From an uncultured Aquimarina sp. (GTDB taxonomy: Bacteria > Bacteroidota > Bacteroidia > Flavobacteriales > Flavobacteriaceae), in NCBI GenBank assembly GCA_947498705.1, contig CANMLW010000008.1, positions 124,001-188,000 of the forward strand: a DNA stretch of 64,000 bases, written 5' to 3'. This document shows positions 1 through 9,344 of this stretch, in pieces. The notes beneath the pieces are model-generated. The model did no database searches, was not told the origin of the DNA, and was given only the letters and a program-made list of their open reading frames with translations. Numbering within the stretch: position 1 is the stretch's first letter; every line of letters starts with the position of its first letter. Made by a program: the position numbers and the translations under genes.

Positions 1-89
1 TCTTCTACAGATTTTATATCATTTTCTGGATCTTTTAACAGAGCCGATAATCCTCTTCCTAATGCTTGTTTTTTTGTTGCCTTCGCCAT
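1..89 (-). CDS. parB: ParB chromosome partitioning protein, N-terminus only (cut by window edge)
   Basis: The first 29 codons of a minus-strand gene run off the left edge. The visible start reads MAKATKKQALGRGLSALLKD, the typical ParB/Spo0J N-terminus with a GRGLSALL motif. ParB binds centromere-like parS sites and stimulates the ParA ATPase. The ATG lies 6 bp after the parA stop, so the two genes form the usual parAB operon. The rest of the protein is outside the window, and no parS site was found by eye inside it. Confidence 0.85.
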   Translation of the reverse strand, partial: MAKATKKQALGRGLSALLKDPENDIKSVE

Positions 90-95
90 GAATCC

Positions 96-860
96 TTAAC
101 TGTTTTTCTTTATTATTTCGTGTGCTAAACTTAAATAATTGCTTGCACCTTTACTAGATGCGTCATAATTGATTATACTTTCACCATAACTAGGTGCCTC
201 ACTTAAACGAATATTTCTTTGAATAATCGTTTTAAATACCATTTCATTAAAATGTTTTTGTACTTCTTCTACTACTTGATTTGATAATCGTAATCTAGAA
301 TCATACATGGTTAGTAACAAACCTTCAATATCAAGTTGTTGGTTGTGTACTTTTTGTACACTTTTTATGGTGTTTAATAATTTTCCTAATCCTTCCAGCG
401 CGAAATATTCACATTGAATAGGGATAGCAACAGAATCAGCAGCAGTTAATGCGTTAAGCGTTAATAAGCCAAGAGATGGAGCGCAATCTATTAAAATATA
501 ATCGTATTGAGATTTTAAATGCTCAATAGCTTTTTTCATCATATATTCTCGTTGATCTTTATCTACAAGCTCAATTTCTATAGCCACCAGATCAATATGT
601 GCTGGTATGATATGCACATTGGGTGAGCTAGTTTCTATAATAGCATCTTCGGGTTTTACTGTGTGTTCAAGAATCTGATAGGTTCCTTTTTCTATAGTTT
701 CTACATCCAATCCAAGTCCAGAAGTGGCATTGGCTTGCGGATCTGCGTCTATAAGTAACACTTTTTTTTCTAAAACACCCAGAGATGCAGCTAAATTAAC
801 AGAGGTAGTTGTTTTACCTACGCCTCCTTTTTGATTTGCAATTGCTATTATTTTACCCAT
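96..860 (-). CDS. parA: ParA/Soj family chromosome-partitioning ATPase
   Basis: This 254-residue P-loop ATPase works with ParB and parS to segregate replicated origins, cycling on and off the nucleoid with ATP. The deviant Walker A motif KGGVGKTT sits at residues 11-18, the switch-like LLIDADPQANAT at about 35-46, and a Walker B region (YILIDCAPSLG) near 120-130. Length is normal for chromosomal ParA, and the protein lacks the N-terminal DNA-binding extension of type Ia plasmid ParAs. It is followed by parB after 6 bp. A chromosomal parAB pair often lies near oriC, but nothing else here proves that location. Confidence 0.95.
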   Translation of the reverse strand: MGKIIAIANQKGGVGKTTTSVNLAASLGVLEKKVLLIDADPQANATSGLGLDVETIEKGTYQILEHTVKPEDAIIETSSPNVHIIPAHIDLVAIEIELVDKDQREYMMKKAIEHLKSQYDYILIDCAPSLGLLTLNALTAADSVAIPIQCEYFALEGLGKLLNTIKSVQKVHNQQLDIEGLLLTMYDSRLRLSNQVVEEVQKHFNEMVFKTIIQRNIRLSEAPSYGESIINYDASSKGASNYLSLAHEIIKKNS

Positions 861-942
861 AGGGGAAGATTTGGATTTTACAGCGATAAAAATACGATTT
901 ATTATATATTATAAAAATGAAAAATGTTAACAGTATTAGAAT

Positions 943-970
943 AAAAAAGACCATCCCTTTAAGGATGGTC
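943..970 (-). terminator. Intrinsic terminator after the SDR gene
   Basis: Read on the minus strand, an 8-bp stem GACCATCC/GGATGGTC with a 6-nt loop is followed by TTTTTT. It lies 31 bp past the stop of the dehydrogenase-like gene at 1002-1883 and before parA, so parAB probably has its own promoter. Confidence 0.75.
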
Positions 971-1001
971 ATTTGAACTTTGTATATTGTTAATAACTAG
1001 G

Positions 1002-1883
1002 TTATTTGCTTTTTTTTGCTCGTATCATTGCTTCGAGCATATCCCACATTTCTTCTGGCACTTGTTCTAATAAATTAAATTGCCCTGCACCTTTTAACCA
1101 TTCTCCTCCATCAAGAGTTACTACTTCACCATTTACATAGGCAGAAAAATCAGAAACTAAATAGGCTGCTAGGTTGGCTAATTCCTGATGATCTCCCACA
1201 CGAGCCAAAGGTACTTGTTTTTTCATGTCAAACTTTTCCTTTAATTCACCAGGTAGTAGGCGATCCCATGCTCCTTTTGTAGGGAAAGGGCCAGGTGCAA
1301 TGGCGTTAAAACGCATTCCGTATTTAGCCCATTCTACCGCTAGTGATCTGGTCATGGCCAAAACGCCTGCCTTGGCAGTAGCACTAGGTACCACATAAGC
1401 AGATCCTGTCCATGCATAGGTGGTTACGATATTAAGAACCACTGTATTTTTATAATTTGTATCGATCCAATGTTTTCCAAAAGCGAGGGTACAGTTTTTG
1501 GTACCTTTAAGAACAATATCTATAATGGTATCAAATGCTCTATGTGACAAACGTTCTGTTGGTGAGATAAAATTTCCCGCAGCATTATTTAATAATACAT
1601 CTACAGTACCAAATGCCTTGAGTACTTGATTTTTCATGGATTCTACCTGATCGTATTCTCTTACATCACATTGTAGAGGCAGACAGGTACCACCGGTTTC
1701 GGTTTCAAGCTCCTTGGCAGTATTTTGCAGTTTTTCCAAATTTCTGGAAGTAATAGCAACTTTGGCACCTAGTTCGAGAAAATATCGAGTCATGGATTTT
1801 CCCAGACCGCTACCTCCGCCAGTAACTACAATGTTTTTTCCTTGTAGGGCCCCGTCACGAAGCATTTTATCTGTATAGCTCAT
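1002..1883 (-). CDS. Short-chain dehydrogenase/reductase, 2,4-dienoyl-CoA reductase-like
   Basis: This 293-residue SDR has the NAD(P)-binding TGGGSGLG at residues 21-28 and an NNAAGN motif near 100. The usual catalytic YxxxK is replaced by a region reading GSAYVVPSATAKAGV, the pattern known from mitochondrial and peroxisomal 2,4-dienoyl-CoA reductases (DECR), where the Tyr is absent. The expected role is removal of double bases... more precisely, reduction of 2,4-dienoyl-CoA during beta-oxidation of unsaturated fatty acids. It follows mutB on the same strand after a 73-bp gap, consistent with an acyl-CoA/propionyl-CoA theme. Substrate is inferred from family resemblance only. Confidence 0.85.
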   Translation of the reverse strand: MSYTDKMLRDGALQGKNIVVTGGGSGLGKSMTRYFLELGAKVAITSRNLEKLQNTAKELETETGGTCLPLQCDVREYDQVESMKNQVLKAFGTVDVLLNNAAGNFISPTERLSHRAFDTIIDIVLKGTKNCTLAFGKHWIDTNYKNTVVLNIVTTYAWTGSAYVVPSATAKAGVLAMTRSLAVEWAKYGMRFNAIAPGPFPTKGAWDRLLPGELKEKFDMKKQVPLARVGDHQELANLAAYLVSDFSAYVNGEVVTLDGGEWLKGAGQFNLLEQVPEEMWDMLEAMIRAKKSK

Positions 1884-1956
1884 ATAAATATGCGATTATC
1901 ATTATTTTTTGTGAAAGGTACAATTTATAGTTCAAAAAAACTATGCGCGCATAATT

Positions 1957-4089
1957 TTATTGATAGGTTTCAATTAAAATATTTAAAATAGTAATAGCTG
2001 TATCACTTATTTTTGTGCCTGGTCCAAAAATAGCAACAGCTCCTGCATCAAAAAGATCTTCATAATCACCTGGTGGTATAACTCCACCTACAATAACCAT
2101 AATATCTTCTCTTTCGTATTCTTTAAGTGCTGTTATGATTTGCGGAACCAGTGTTGTGTGCCCTCCAGCCAGGGATGATACTCCGATAACATGTACATCA
2201 TTTTCTACAGCTTGTTTTGCCGCTTCACCTGGAGTTTGAAACAAGGGACCTATATCTACATCAAATCCTACATCTGCATAACTGGTAGCCACTACTTTTG
2301 CTCCACGGTCATGCCCATCCTGGCCCATTTTAGCAATCATTATTCTTGGTCTGCGACCTTCTAATTCTGCATATTGATTAGCTAATTCTTTGGCTTTGTT
2401 AAACGATTGATCGTTTTTTATTTCTTTTGCATACACTCCTGTAAACGATTTAATTTCTGCTTTATATCTTCCAAATTTTACTTCGAGAGCATCGCTGATT
2501 TCTCCTAAAGTAGCACGATGTCTTGCTGCCTCTACTGCTAAAGCTAGTAAATTTTGTTGATCATCAGAAGCCGTTCTTGTTAAATTATCCAAAGCCTTTT
2601 GTACAGCTTCCTGATTTCGTGTAGCTTTTACTTTTTTTAAGCTTTCTATTTGTTGTGTTCTAACTAATAGATTATCTACTTTTAGAGTGCTTATAAGATC
2701 TTCTTCTTTTAGTTTATATTTGTTTACACCAATGATAATATCTTGTTCGCTATCTATTCTTGCTTGTTTACGAGCTGCTGCTTCTTCGATTCTTATTTTA
2801 GGGATGCCAGCTTCAATAGCTTTTGTCATTCCGCCTAAATCCTCTATTTCTTTAATTAATTTCCATGCTTTAGTGGTAATCTCATGTGTTAAGGATTCTA
2901 CATAATAGCTTCCTGCCCATGGATCTACTGTTTTGGTAATTTGTGTTTCTTGCTGTAAATAGATTTGTGTGTTTCTAGCGATTCTTGCAGAAAAATCTGT
3001 AGGTAAGGCAATTGCTTCATCCAATGCATTTGTATGTAAACTTTGCGTTCCTCCAAATGCGGCTGCACTAGCCTCAATGCAAGTACGAGTTACATTATTA
3101 AAAGGATCTTGTGCTGTAAGACTCCATCCACTAGTCTGACAATGCGTTCGAAGCATTAGAGATTTTGGGTTTTTTGGGTTAAAAACTTTTACCAATTTTG
3201 ACCATAATATGCGGGCTGCTCTCATTTTGGCAATTTCCATAAAGTGATTCATACCAATAGCCCAGAAAAAAGATAATCGTGGTGCAAAAGAATCAATATC
3301 CATCCCTGCCTCAATACCCTTTTTGATATACTCGATACCATCTGCCAAGGTATATGCCAATTCTATATCACAGGTAGCACCTGCTTCCTGCATATGGTAG
3401 CCAGAAATACTTATAGGATTAAATTTGGGCATATTTTTAGAGCAGTACTTAAAAATATCTCCAATAATGCGCATCGATGGTGCAGGAGGGTATATATATG
3501 TATTACGAACCATAAACTCTTTTAAAATATCATTCTGTATGGTTCCTGTAAGTAATTTTTTATCAACACCTTGTTCTTCTGCCGCTACAATATAAAATGC
3601 CATGATAGGTAATACCGCACCGTTCATGGTCATAGAAACTGACATTTGATCCAACGGTATTTGATCAAAAAGAATTTTCATATCTTCTACAGTATCTATG
3701 GCAACTCCAGCCATTCCTACATCTCCAAGTACACGTTCATGATCACTATCGTATCCACGATGTGTTGCCAGATCAAAAGCTACAGAAAGCCCTTTTTGAC
3801 CGGCAGCCAGGTTTCTGCGATAAAATGCATTACTTTCTTTTGCCGTAGAAAAACCTGCGTATTGTCTTATGGTCCATGGTCTACGAACATACATAGTAGA
3901 GTAGGGACCTCTAAGATAGGGAGGGATGCCTGCAGAGAAATTAAGATGTTCGTGATCTTTGGTATCATTAGAAGAATAAAATGATTTTACAGGAATTCCT
4001 TCTGCCACATCACGAATTATTTTTTTTTGAGATGAGTCGACCCCATTGTTTTTCGATATTTGAAGGTGCTGTACGTCTTTTCTATCCAT
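1957..4089 (-). CDS. mutB: Methylmalonyl-CoA mutase large (catalytic) subunit
   Basis: This roughly 710-residue adenosylcobalamin-dependent enzyme interconverts succinyl-CoA and methylmalonyl-CoA, linking propionate metabolism to the TCA cycle. The N-terminal TIM barrel carries the [18 protein letters not shown] segment typical of the family. The C-terminal B12 domain has the base-off motif DGHDRG plus a GG-rich tail ([18 protein letters not shown]). The longest open frame begins with TTG at 4095, but the ATG two codons later at 4089 is the more likely start. Its partner mutA lies upstream on the same strand, separated by two unrelated paralogous genes, which is unusual because the pair is normally adjacent. 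Confidence 0.95.
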   Translation of the reverse strand: MDRKDVQHLQISKNNGVDSSQKKIIRDVAEGIPVKSFYSSNDTKDHEHLNFSAGIPPYLRGPYSTMYVRRPWTIRQYAGFSTAKESNAFYRRNLAAGQKGLSVAFDLATHRGYDSDHERVLGDVGMAGVAIDTVEDMKILFDQIPLDQMSVSMTMNGAVLPIMAFYIVAAEEQGVDKKLLTGTIQNDILKEFMVRNTYIYPPAPSMRIIGDIFKYCSKNMPKFNPISISGYHMQEAGATCDIELAYTLADGIEYIKKGIEAGMDIDSFAPRLSFFWAIGMNHFMEIAKMRAARILWSKLVKVFNPKNPKSLMLRTHCQTSGWSLTAQDPFNNVTRTCIEASAAAFGGTQSLHTNALDEAIALPTDFSARIARNTQIYLQQETQITKTVDPWAGSYYVESLTHEITTKAWKLIKEIEDLGGMTKAIEAGIPKIRIEEAAARKQARIDSEQDIIIGVNKYKLKEEDLISTLKVDNLLVRTQQIESLKKVKATRNQEAVQKALDNLTRTASDDQQNLLALAVEAARHRATLGEISDALEVKFGRYKAEIKSFTGVYAKEIKNDQSFNKAKELANQYAELEGRRPRIMIAKMGQDGHDRGAKVVATSYADVGFDVDIGPLFQTPGEAAKQAVENDVHVIGVSSLAGGHTTLVPQIITALKEYEREDIMVIVGGVIPPGDYEDLFDAGAVAIFGPGTKISDTAITILNILIETYQ

Positions 4090-4190
4090 ATTCAAAACCC
4101 CAATTTATGGTATAATGGATATAAAAATAAGGTTTTAAAAATGGTTTATCTCAAAAAGTATCATAAGTTTTACAGTAACGATAAATACCA

Positions 4191-4814
4191 TTATTTAAAT
4201 GCTTTTTCGATTACCATCAAAATAGAGAAGTATATATCAAAGGCAATAAAATTCTTTATTTCTCTACTACATAAATATTTGTCGGGGATATAATAAATTT
4301 TTTGGGACACTAAAGAGGTACTAATATTTCCATCTTCTTCCAACGCATAAATAATTTCCTTAAAATCATCGCTATCACTATTGTTTTTCAAGCATTGGAT
4401 AAACCCCCCTCTATAATTGAAAATAAGCAATTCCTGATCATTATCTTTTGATGTTGAAGGAGAAGCTTTTTTTTGAGCTTCCTGGTTCTCATATTCACTA
4501 AGCTTAATCCAGAGAGAATTTTTGTTATCAGCGATTTGTTTAAATTCTCTAACTAGTCGAATGGAGTTTTCTGAAGGTAACTTTTTTAAGTTAATGGATA
4601 AACTGGCTACCTCTGCAAGAAATGTACGGTATGTTTTGGTAGAATCTGTGCCAAATCTATAATAACTAAACAAATCCTCTTCAAAAGATCTAAATGCTTT
4701 TTTGATAATACCTGTATCATCTACAGACAAGCAGTTAATACCTGATTGCGCGCGTGTTACTTTTAAGCAAACTAATATCGCTATTAGCATGCAATATCTA
4801 ATCTTAAGGGGCAT
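4191..4814 (-). CDS. Exported protein of unknown function, paralogue of the gene at 5130-5771
   Basis: This 207-residue protein has a hydrophobic N-terminal signal sequence ending near Ala-Gln-Ser at about residues 22-25. The mature part is probably alpha-helical and contains a conserved block, IFNYRGGFIQCLKN, and a C-terminal block FIAFDIYFSILMVIEKAFK, both nearly identical in the neighbouring paralogue. One Cys follows the signal (INCLSVDD) and another sits in the conserved block, so a disulfide is possible. I do not recognise the family. It lies between mutA and mutB on the same strand. Confidence 0.8.
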   Translation of the reverse strand: MPLKIRYCMLIAILVCLKVTRAQSGINCLSVDDTGIIKKAFRSFEEDLFSYYRFGTDSTKTYRTFLAEVASLSINLKKLPSENSIRLVREFKQIADNKNSLWIKLSEYENQEAQKKASPSTSKDNDQELLIFNYRGGFIQCLKNNSDSDDFKEIIYALEEDGNISTSLVSQKIYYIPDKYLCSREIKNFIAFDIYFSILMVIEKAFK

Positions 4815-5129
4815 TGATTTAGATTTAGTAATGTTAATGTATAGGCTTAAATTTATAATTCGACAGTGAAGTTAGTGAATTGTTTGTTAAAATTAACATT
4901 TTATTATTACTATTTTTAATAAAAGTTATTTATATGGCGATAATTTGTAATGATAACTGTCTTTTTATAAATAATTTCTCAATAATTGAAGTAGAGCTAC
5001 TTATGGATTTATAAGAAGCAAGAAACCTTTTTAAACAGAATTTTATTTGAGAATATAAACTAAAATGTATGCGTTCTTTTATACATGTAAAAATATAGAT
5101 ATTAAGATTGTCATAGATAGAACGTTTAA
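4815..5129. other. AT-rich spacer between the two paralogues
   Basis: This 315-bp stretch separates the two tandem paralogues. I see no convincing gene, RNA or strong hairpin. Its length suggests that the downstream copy (4191-4814) and perhaps mutB have their own promoter here. Confidence 0.4.
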
Positions 5130-5771
5130 TTACCTAAAGGCCTTTTCTATAACTAATAAGATAGAATAATAAATATCAAAAGCAATAAAGCTTTTAACCT
5201 CGGGAGTATTAAACTCTGCTGTAGGTAGGTCGTGTAACCTTTGCGCTATTAAAGAAGGGCTTACATTACCATCGTATTCTAGTGCTTCGATAATATCTTT
5301 AAAAGCCTCACTTTCATTTGTGTTTTTAAGGCATTGTATAAATCCGCCTCTGTAATTAAAAGTAAGCGTTTTTTCATCAGTATTATCTGTTTTGATAGAG
5401 CTTTCACCTCCAGAAGCTACCAGTTCTTCATCATATTCACTTAAAAGTACCCAGAGCGAATTTCTATCGGTTGCTTGTTTCTTAAAAACTCGGGCTAACT
5501 CTAAAGAAGTACTAGAAGGCAGTTTTCTTAAGTTTATAGATAGACTATATACTTCGGTAAGAAAAGTTTTATATGTTTTTATAGTATCGTTTTCAAAAGA
5601 ATAATGATTAAATAAGTCTTTTTCGAAAGAATCGAAAGACCTTTTTAGCACCCCGAGATTATCAATCTGGAGGCAATCAAAATTTTGTTCGTTGGTTTGT
5701 GTATTACCAATAGTACTTATAAAAAGAACTAAAAACAATAACACAACCGTATGATTAATCCTTTGGGGCAT
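5130..5771 (-). CDS. Exported protein of unknown function, paralogue of the gene at 4191-4814
   Basis: This 213-residue protein has a signal peptide (hydrophobic to about residue 23, then NTQTNEQ). It shares with the next gene downstream the order DCLxIDxxGxxKxxFxSFExDLF, YKTFLTEVYSLSINLRKLPS, FNYRGGFIQCLKN and a C-terminal FIAFDIYYSILLVIEKAF. The pair is a clear tandem duplication that has diverged mainly in the central linker (about residues 118-135). Function unknown; the signal peptide predicts a periplasmic location. It starts about 55 bp after the mutA stop. Confidence 0.8.
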   Translation of the reverse strand: MPQRINHTVVLLFLVLFISTIGNTQTNEQNFDCLQIDNLGVLKRSFDSFEKDLFNHYSFENDTIKTYKTFLTEVYSLSINLRKLPSSTSLELARVFKKQATDRNSLWVLLSEYDEELVASGGESSIKTDNTDEKTLTFNYRGGFIQCLKNTNESEAFKDIIEALEYDGNVSPSLIAQRLHDLPTAEFNTPEVKSFIAFDIYYSILLVIEKAFR

Positions 5772-5826
5772 AAGATTAAAATTTAGTTATTATTTCCTGT
5801 AATATACGAAAAATTAATGAGTTATG

Positions 5827-7197
5827 CTATTTGTTTACGGTTTTATGCTCGATTTTGTACGGTAATCTACTAGTTGTTATGGGTTGAATAAGTGTTTTTC
5901 GCGCCTTTTTTTGGGGGAAAATTGGTTTTTCAAAATTAGGAATTACCTCTTTTGAGTTTTCGAAAGCATTAACACCGGTTAAGACAATTTTTTCATCATC
6001 AAAAAGTGCTTGTTCTTTTAGAGCACTTTCTTTTATTTTTTTCTGAATAACACCTGACTTAAGTTGTTGTAAGAAGCCACCCCCTTTTTCAATGTTTTTG
6101 AACAGCTCTAATACTTTTTCTGAAATTTGAGATGTTAAGCTTTCTATGTAATAAGATCCAGATGCTGGATTGGCGACCAAATCAAAATAACTTTCGTTTT
6201 TAAGAATCAACAATTGATTTAGTGCTATTCTACTAGCAAATCCATTTTCTAGATGGTAGATGGTATCGTATGGTAGATTCTGAATTGTATCTGCACCCCC
6301 AAGTATTGCACTCATGCATTCTGTTGTGGTGCGTAGCATATTAACATTGTAATCTAAAAAAGTTTTATTTCTAAGCGATGGATATGCAAGGATGTGGCAT
6401 TTGGGATGAACATCATATGCTTCTGCTAATGTGCTCCATAAAACCCTAAGTGCTCTTAATTTAGCGATTTCAAAAAAATAATTACCTCCTAAGGCTACTT
6501 TAAAAATGATAGGTGTCTTTTTAAAAAAAGAAATTGAGGTGTTGTTAAAGTGATTTAAATATTCATTGGCATGAGCCAAACCATATGCTAATTGTTGTAC
6601 CATGGTAGCACCAGCATTTTGGTATAATCCCAGATCGACACTAATGATGCCTTTTAGATTATTATTAGAAACTACTTTTTCTAATTCTTGATGATCACTT
6701 TTTAAATTAGCATACCAATTTCCTGTTTGTGCAAGGTTACCAATAATATCGGTAAAAATGAATATGTCTAAATTATTCTTTAAAGCTATTTCATTTACCT
6801 TTTGTGTAAAAGAGTTTGAAATAAATTTATTCTCTATGTAAACAGTTATTTTAGAGGGGATGTTATTTAATAATTTTTCAGGATCTGTTTGGGTATTGGT
6901 AATTGTAAAATGAATATTCTCTGCACCTTTTGCAATAGCTTCTATAGCTTTTTGTTGTCCATCAATAGTATCGTTAACCTCAATTTTTATTGAATTTTTC
7001 CAGGCAGTAGGAGTAGGAACTGAGATGTTGTTGTCGATAAGATCTTCTTGATGGTAAAAAGGCTTGATATCTATACCTTCAAGCGATTTATAAATCAAAG
7101 CTTCATTATAATCTGCGCCTTTAAGATCAAATTGAATTTTTTGTTTCCATTGTTTTGCAGAAACTTCATTAAAATCATCAAATAGCGGTTTATTCAT
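5827..7197 (-). CDS. mutA: Methylmalonyl-CoA mutase small subunit
   Basis: This 456-residue non-catalytic partner of MutB has a TIM-barrel-type mutase domain (NASGSYYIESLTSQISEKVLELFKNIEK-like region near residues 340-370, given here only as position). It contains no DxHxxG cobalamin motif and ends where the B12 domain of longer MutA proteins would begin, so it is the short form. It should form the alpha-beta heterodimer with MutB. It lies directly downstream of the FtsB-like gene and upstream of the two paralogous exported proteins. Confidence 0.9.
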   Translation of the reverse strand: MNKPLFDDFNEVSAKQWKQKIQFDLKGADYNEALIYKSLEGIDIKPFYHQEDLIDNNISVPTPTAWKNSIKIEVNDTIDGQQKAIEAIAKGAENIHFTITNTQTDPEKLLNNIPSKITVYIENKFISNSFTQKVNEIALKNNLDIFIFTDIIGNLAQTGNWYANLKSDHQELEKVVSNNNLKGIISVDLGLYQNAGATMVQQLAYGLAHANEYLNHFNNTSISFFKKTPIIFKVALGGNYFFEIAKLRALRVLWSTLAEAYDVHPKCHILAYPSLRNKTFLDYNVNMLRTTTECMSAILGGADTIQNLPYDTIYHLENGFASRIALNQLLILKNESYFDLVANPASGSYYIESLTSQISEKVLELFKNIEKGGGFLQQLKSGVIQKKIKESALKEQALFDDEKIVLTGVNAFENSKEVIPNFEKPIFPQKKARKTLIQPITTSRLPYKIEHKTVNK

Positions 7198-7211
7198 TAC
7201 AATGGTGTTAT

Positions 7212-7553
7212 TTATGGTATACTGTCCTCGTACTCTATAATATAAATCTCTTCATCATCACGCTTCATAAAATATTCTTCTCGAGCAAATTTTTCTAGTT
7301 CGTTACTATCTTTTAATATTTTGGTGTCTTTTTGATCTTTTACAATCTCTTTTATATAATATTCTTTATTATTCTTTAGTTCTTGTATTTCTTGATTTAA
7401 TTCTCTGTGAATCAACCACGAGTTGGTGTCAAAAAATAACATCCAAACCACAAATAATAAAACAATAAGTACATATTTGTTTAAAAATATAGCAAATATT
7501 GGTATTAATGCAGGTTTGTTTTTTAATTTCTGAAAATATTGTTTTAGCTTCAA
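7212..7553 (-). CDS. Septum formation initiator family protein (FtsB/DivIC-like)
   Basis: This small bitopic membrane protein has a positively charged N-terminus, one transmembrane helix (about 20 residues around YVLIVLLFVVWMLFF), then a coiled coil (ELNQEIQELKNNKEYYIKEI) and a C-terminal acidic stretch. This is the layout of FtsB/DivIC, which bridges FtsL and FtsQ in the divisome. There is no ATG. A TTG at 7553 gives 113 residues beginning MKLKQYF, close to the usual family length; a further TTG at 7589 would add 12 hydrophobic residues. The upstream udk gene ends at 7594, so the two are probably co-transcribed. Confidence 0.8.
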   Translation of the reverse strand: MKLKQYFQKLKNKPALIPIFAIFLNKYVLIVLLFVVWMLFFDTNSWLIHRELNQEIQELKNNKEYYIKEIVKDQKDTKILKDSNELEKFAREEYFMKRDDEEIYIIEYEDSIP

Positions 7554-7593
7554 TTTAGTTAAGAATAATATAAGATGGTAAAGGTACAAAAAG

Positions 7594-8202
7594 TTAATTC
7601 AAACGTTCTTTTATGATCGTTCTAAGAATATCAATAGCTACATTATTATAGTTGTTGTTGGGTATAATTAAGTCTGCAAATTCTTTTGTGGGATCAATAA
7701 ATTGTTGGTGCATAGGTTTTAAAGTGTTTTGGTAACGATCTAAAACTTCATTCATATCTCTACCTCTTTCAATAATATCTCTTTTTAAACGTCTAATTAA
7801 TCGTTCATCACTATCGGTTTGTACATATATTTTAATATCAAACAAATCGCGAATTTCGGGTCGGGTTAGAATCAATATTCCTTCGACGATAAGCACTTTT
7901 CCTGGTTTGGTAGTAACTGTTTTATTGGTTCGGTTATGATCAACAAATGAATAGACTGGTTGTTCTATTGATTTTCCTGTTTTAAGGATTTTTAAATGTT
8001 CTCCTAATAAATCAAAATCTATGGATTGAGGATGATCAAAGTTGATAGCTGCTCTTTGATCTGGAGTAAGATGACTGGTGTCATTATAGTATGAGTCTTG
8101 AGAAATAACGCTTACTTCATTTTCAGGAAGTTCGTTCACAATTTGATTAACAACAGTGGTTTTACCACAACCTGTTCCACCAGCGATACCGATAATTAGC
8201 AT
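7594..8202 (-). CDS. udk: Uridine kinase
   Basis: This 202-residue P-loop kinase phosphorylates uridine (and cytidine) to the monophosphate in pyrimidine salvage. The Walker A motif GGTGCGKTT begins at residue 7, followed by the family's DSYY and NFDHPQSIDFD motifs; the RLIRRLKRDIIERGRD lid segment follows further on. The open frame extends 5 codons upstream to a TTG, but the ATG at 8202 gives the standard MLIIGIAGG start. It shares strand and tight spacing with the FtsB-like gene downstream. Confidence 0.93.
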   Translation of the reverse strand: MLIIGIAGGTGCGKTTVVNQIVNELPENEVSVISQDSYYNDTSHLTPDQRAAINFDHPQSIDFDLLGEHLKILKTGKSIEQPVYSFVDHNRTNKTVTTKPGKVLIVEGILILTRPEIRDLFDIKIYVQTDSDERLIRRLKRDIIERGRDMNEVLDRYQNTLKPMHQQFIDPTKEFADLIIPNNNYNNVAIDILRTIIKERLN

Positions 8203-8255
8203 TTGTTTTTTTTGCAAATTTAAAGATTTATTATGTTTTATTTATGAAGAGCAAA

Positions 8256-9329
8256 TTATGAAGGAATAAAGATTACTCCCGAAGAAGAGTCAATTTTTGC
8301 GCCTGTAACCGATTTTAAGCAATTTGTTTCATTTCTATCCTTTAGTATCCCCATAAAAGCAAAAATTAAAGCTTCTTTAAAATCAATAATTTCTTCTGAA
8401 GGAATTATGATTTCGGCATGGTTTACCTGCTTTTGTCGTAATGTTTGAATAAGAAAGTCATTTTTTGCACCACCTCCAGTAATTAATAGTTTGGTTTTAT
8501 CGGATTCTATTTTTTTTACAGAAAAACTTATTTGATCACAGATATGATGCACAGCGGTATGTAAAAGGTTTTCTGTCGTATCTTCTGTAGTATCGATAAT
8601 TGGTATTACTTTTTCTGCAAACCACTCGTATCCTAATGATTTTGGGAAAGGAAGTTGGTAGTATTCCAGAGCGTTTAATGTGTTTAGTAGATTTTTGTTG
8701 AGACTGCCTGATTGAGCAATTGCTCCACCTTTATCATAAGCTTTTCCAATTTTGGCGCACAGATAGTTAAGAAGCATATTGACGGGAGAGATATCATAGG
8801 CGATCCTATTATTATGTTCTTCAAAAGAAATATTGCTAATACCACCCAGATTTAAACAAGCGTCATATTCGCTAAACAACAATCGATCTCCTATAGGAAC
8901 AAGAGGTGCTCCTTGTCCACCCAACGCAACATCATTTGTTCTAAAATCACAGATTACTTTTTGACCAGAAGCGTTGGCCAAATGTTGTCCAGAGCCTATT
9001 TGATAGGTTAACCCAATTTCTGGTTGATGAAAAACGGTATGACCATGACTAGCTATAAAGTCGATTGTGAGTTTATTTTTATCGATGACCCTTTTTACTT
9101 CTTTTCCTAACCATGTTCCGAACTCATTGTGAAAATGAAGTAGATCAGTAGCATTTAGATGTACGGTATTTTTTAATTTCTTTTTAAAAGAAGCATCATA
9201 TTCAATACTCTCTTTGCAAACAATAACAAACTCCCATTTGCCATTTTTATGGGTAAAATTAGCACAAACAATGTCTAATCCATCTAATGAGGTTCCTGAC
9301 ATTAATCCTATAACAGTATACTGATTCAT
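8256..9329 (-). CDS. anmK: Anhydro-N-acetylmuramic acid kinase
   Basis: This 357-residue ASKHA-fold enzyme opens the 1,6-anhydro ring of anhydroMurNAc and phosphorylates it to MurNAc-6-P, a step in cell-wall recycling. Visible motifs are the N-terminal GLMSGTSLDGLD at about residues 8-19, GQGAPLVPIGD near 155-165, a glycine-rich LNLGGISN phosphate loop, and LLITGGGAKN near 275-285. Downstream of a GH3 hexosaminidase and an AmpG-like permease on the same strand, it completes a coherent muropeptide-recycling group. Spacing to the GH3 gene is 15 bp. Confidence 0.95.
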   Translation of the reverse strand: MNQYTVIGLMSGTSLDGLDIVCANFTHKNGKWEFVIVCKESIEYDASFKKKLKNTVHLNATDLLHFHNEFGTWLGKEVKRVIDKNKLTIDFIASHGHTVFHQPEIGLTYQIGSGQHLANASGQKVICDFRTNDVALGGQGAPLVPIGDRLLFSEYDACLNLGGISNISFEEHNNRIAYDISPVNMLLNYLCAKIGKAYDKGGAIAQSGSLNKNLLNTLNALEYYQLPFPKSLGYEWFAEKVIPIIDTTEDTTENLLHTAVHHICDQISFSVKKIESDKTKLLITGGGAKNDFLIQTLRQKQVNHAEIIIPSEEIIDFKEALIFAFMGILKDRNETNCLKSVTGAKIDSSSGVIFIPS

Positions 9330-9344
9330 ATTTCTTATTTGGCG

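Noticed and set aside
1..860. parS sites beside parAB
   Set aside because: No TGTTNCACGTGNAACA-like 16-mer was seen by eye in the window; the origin location remains unproven.
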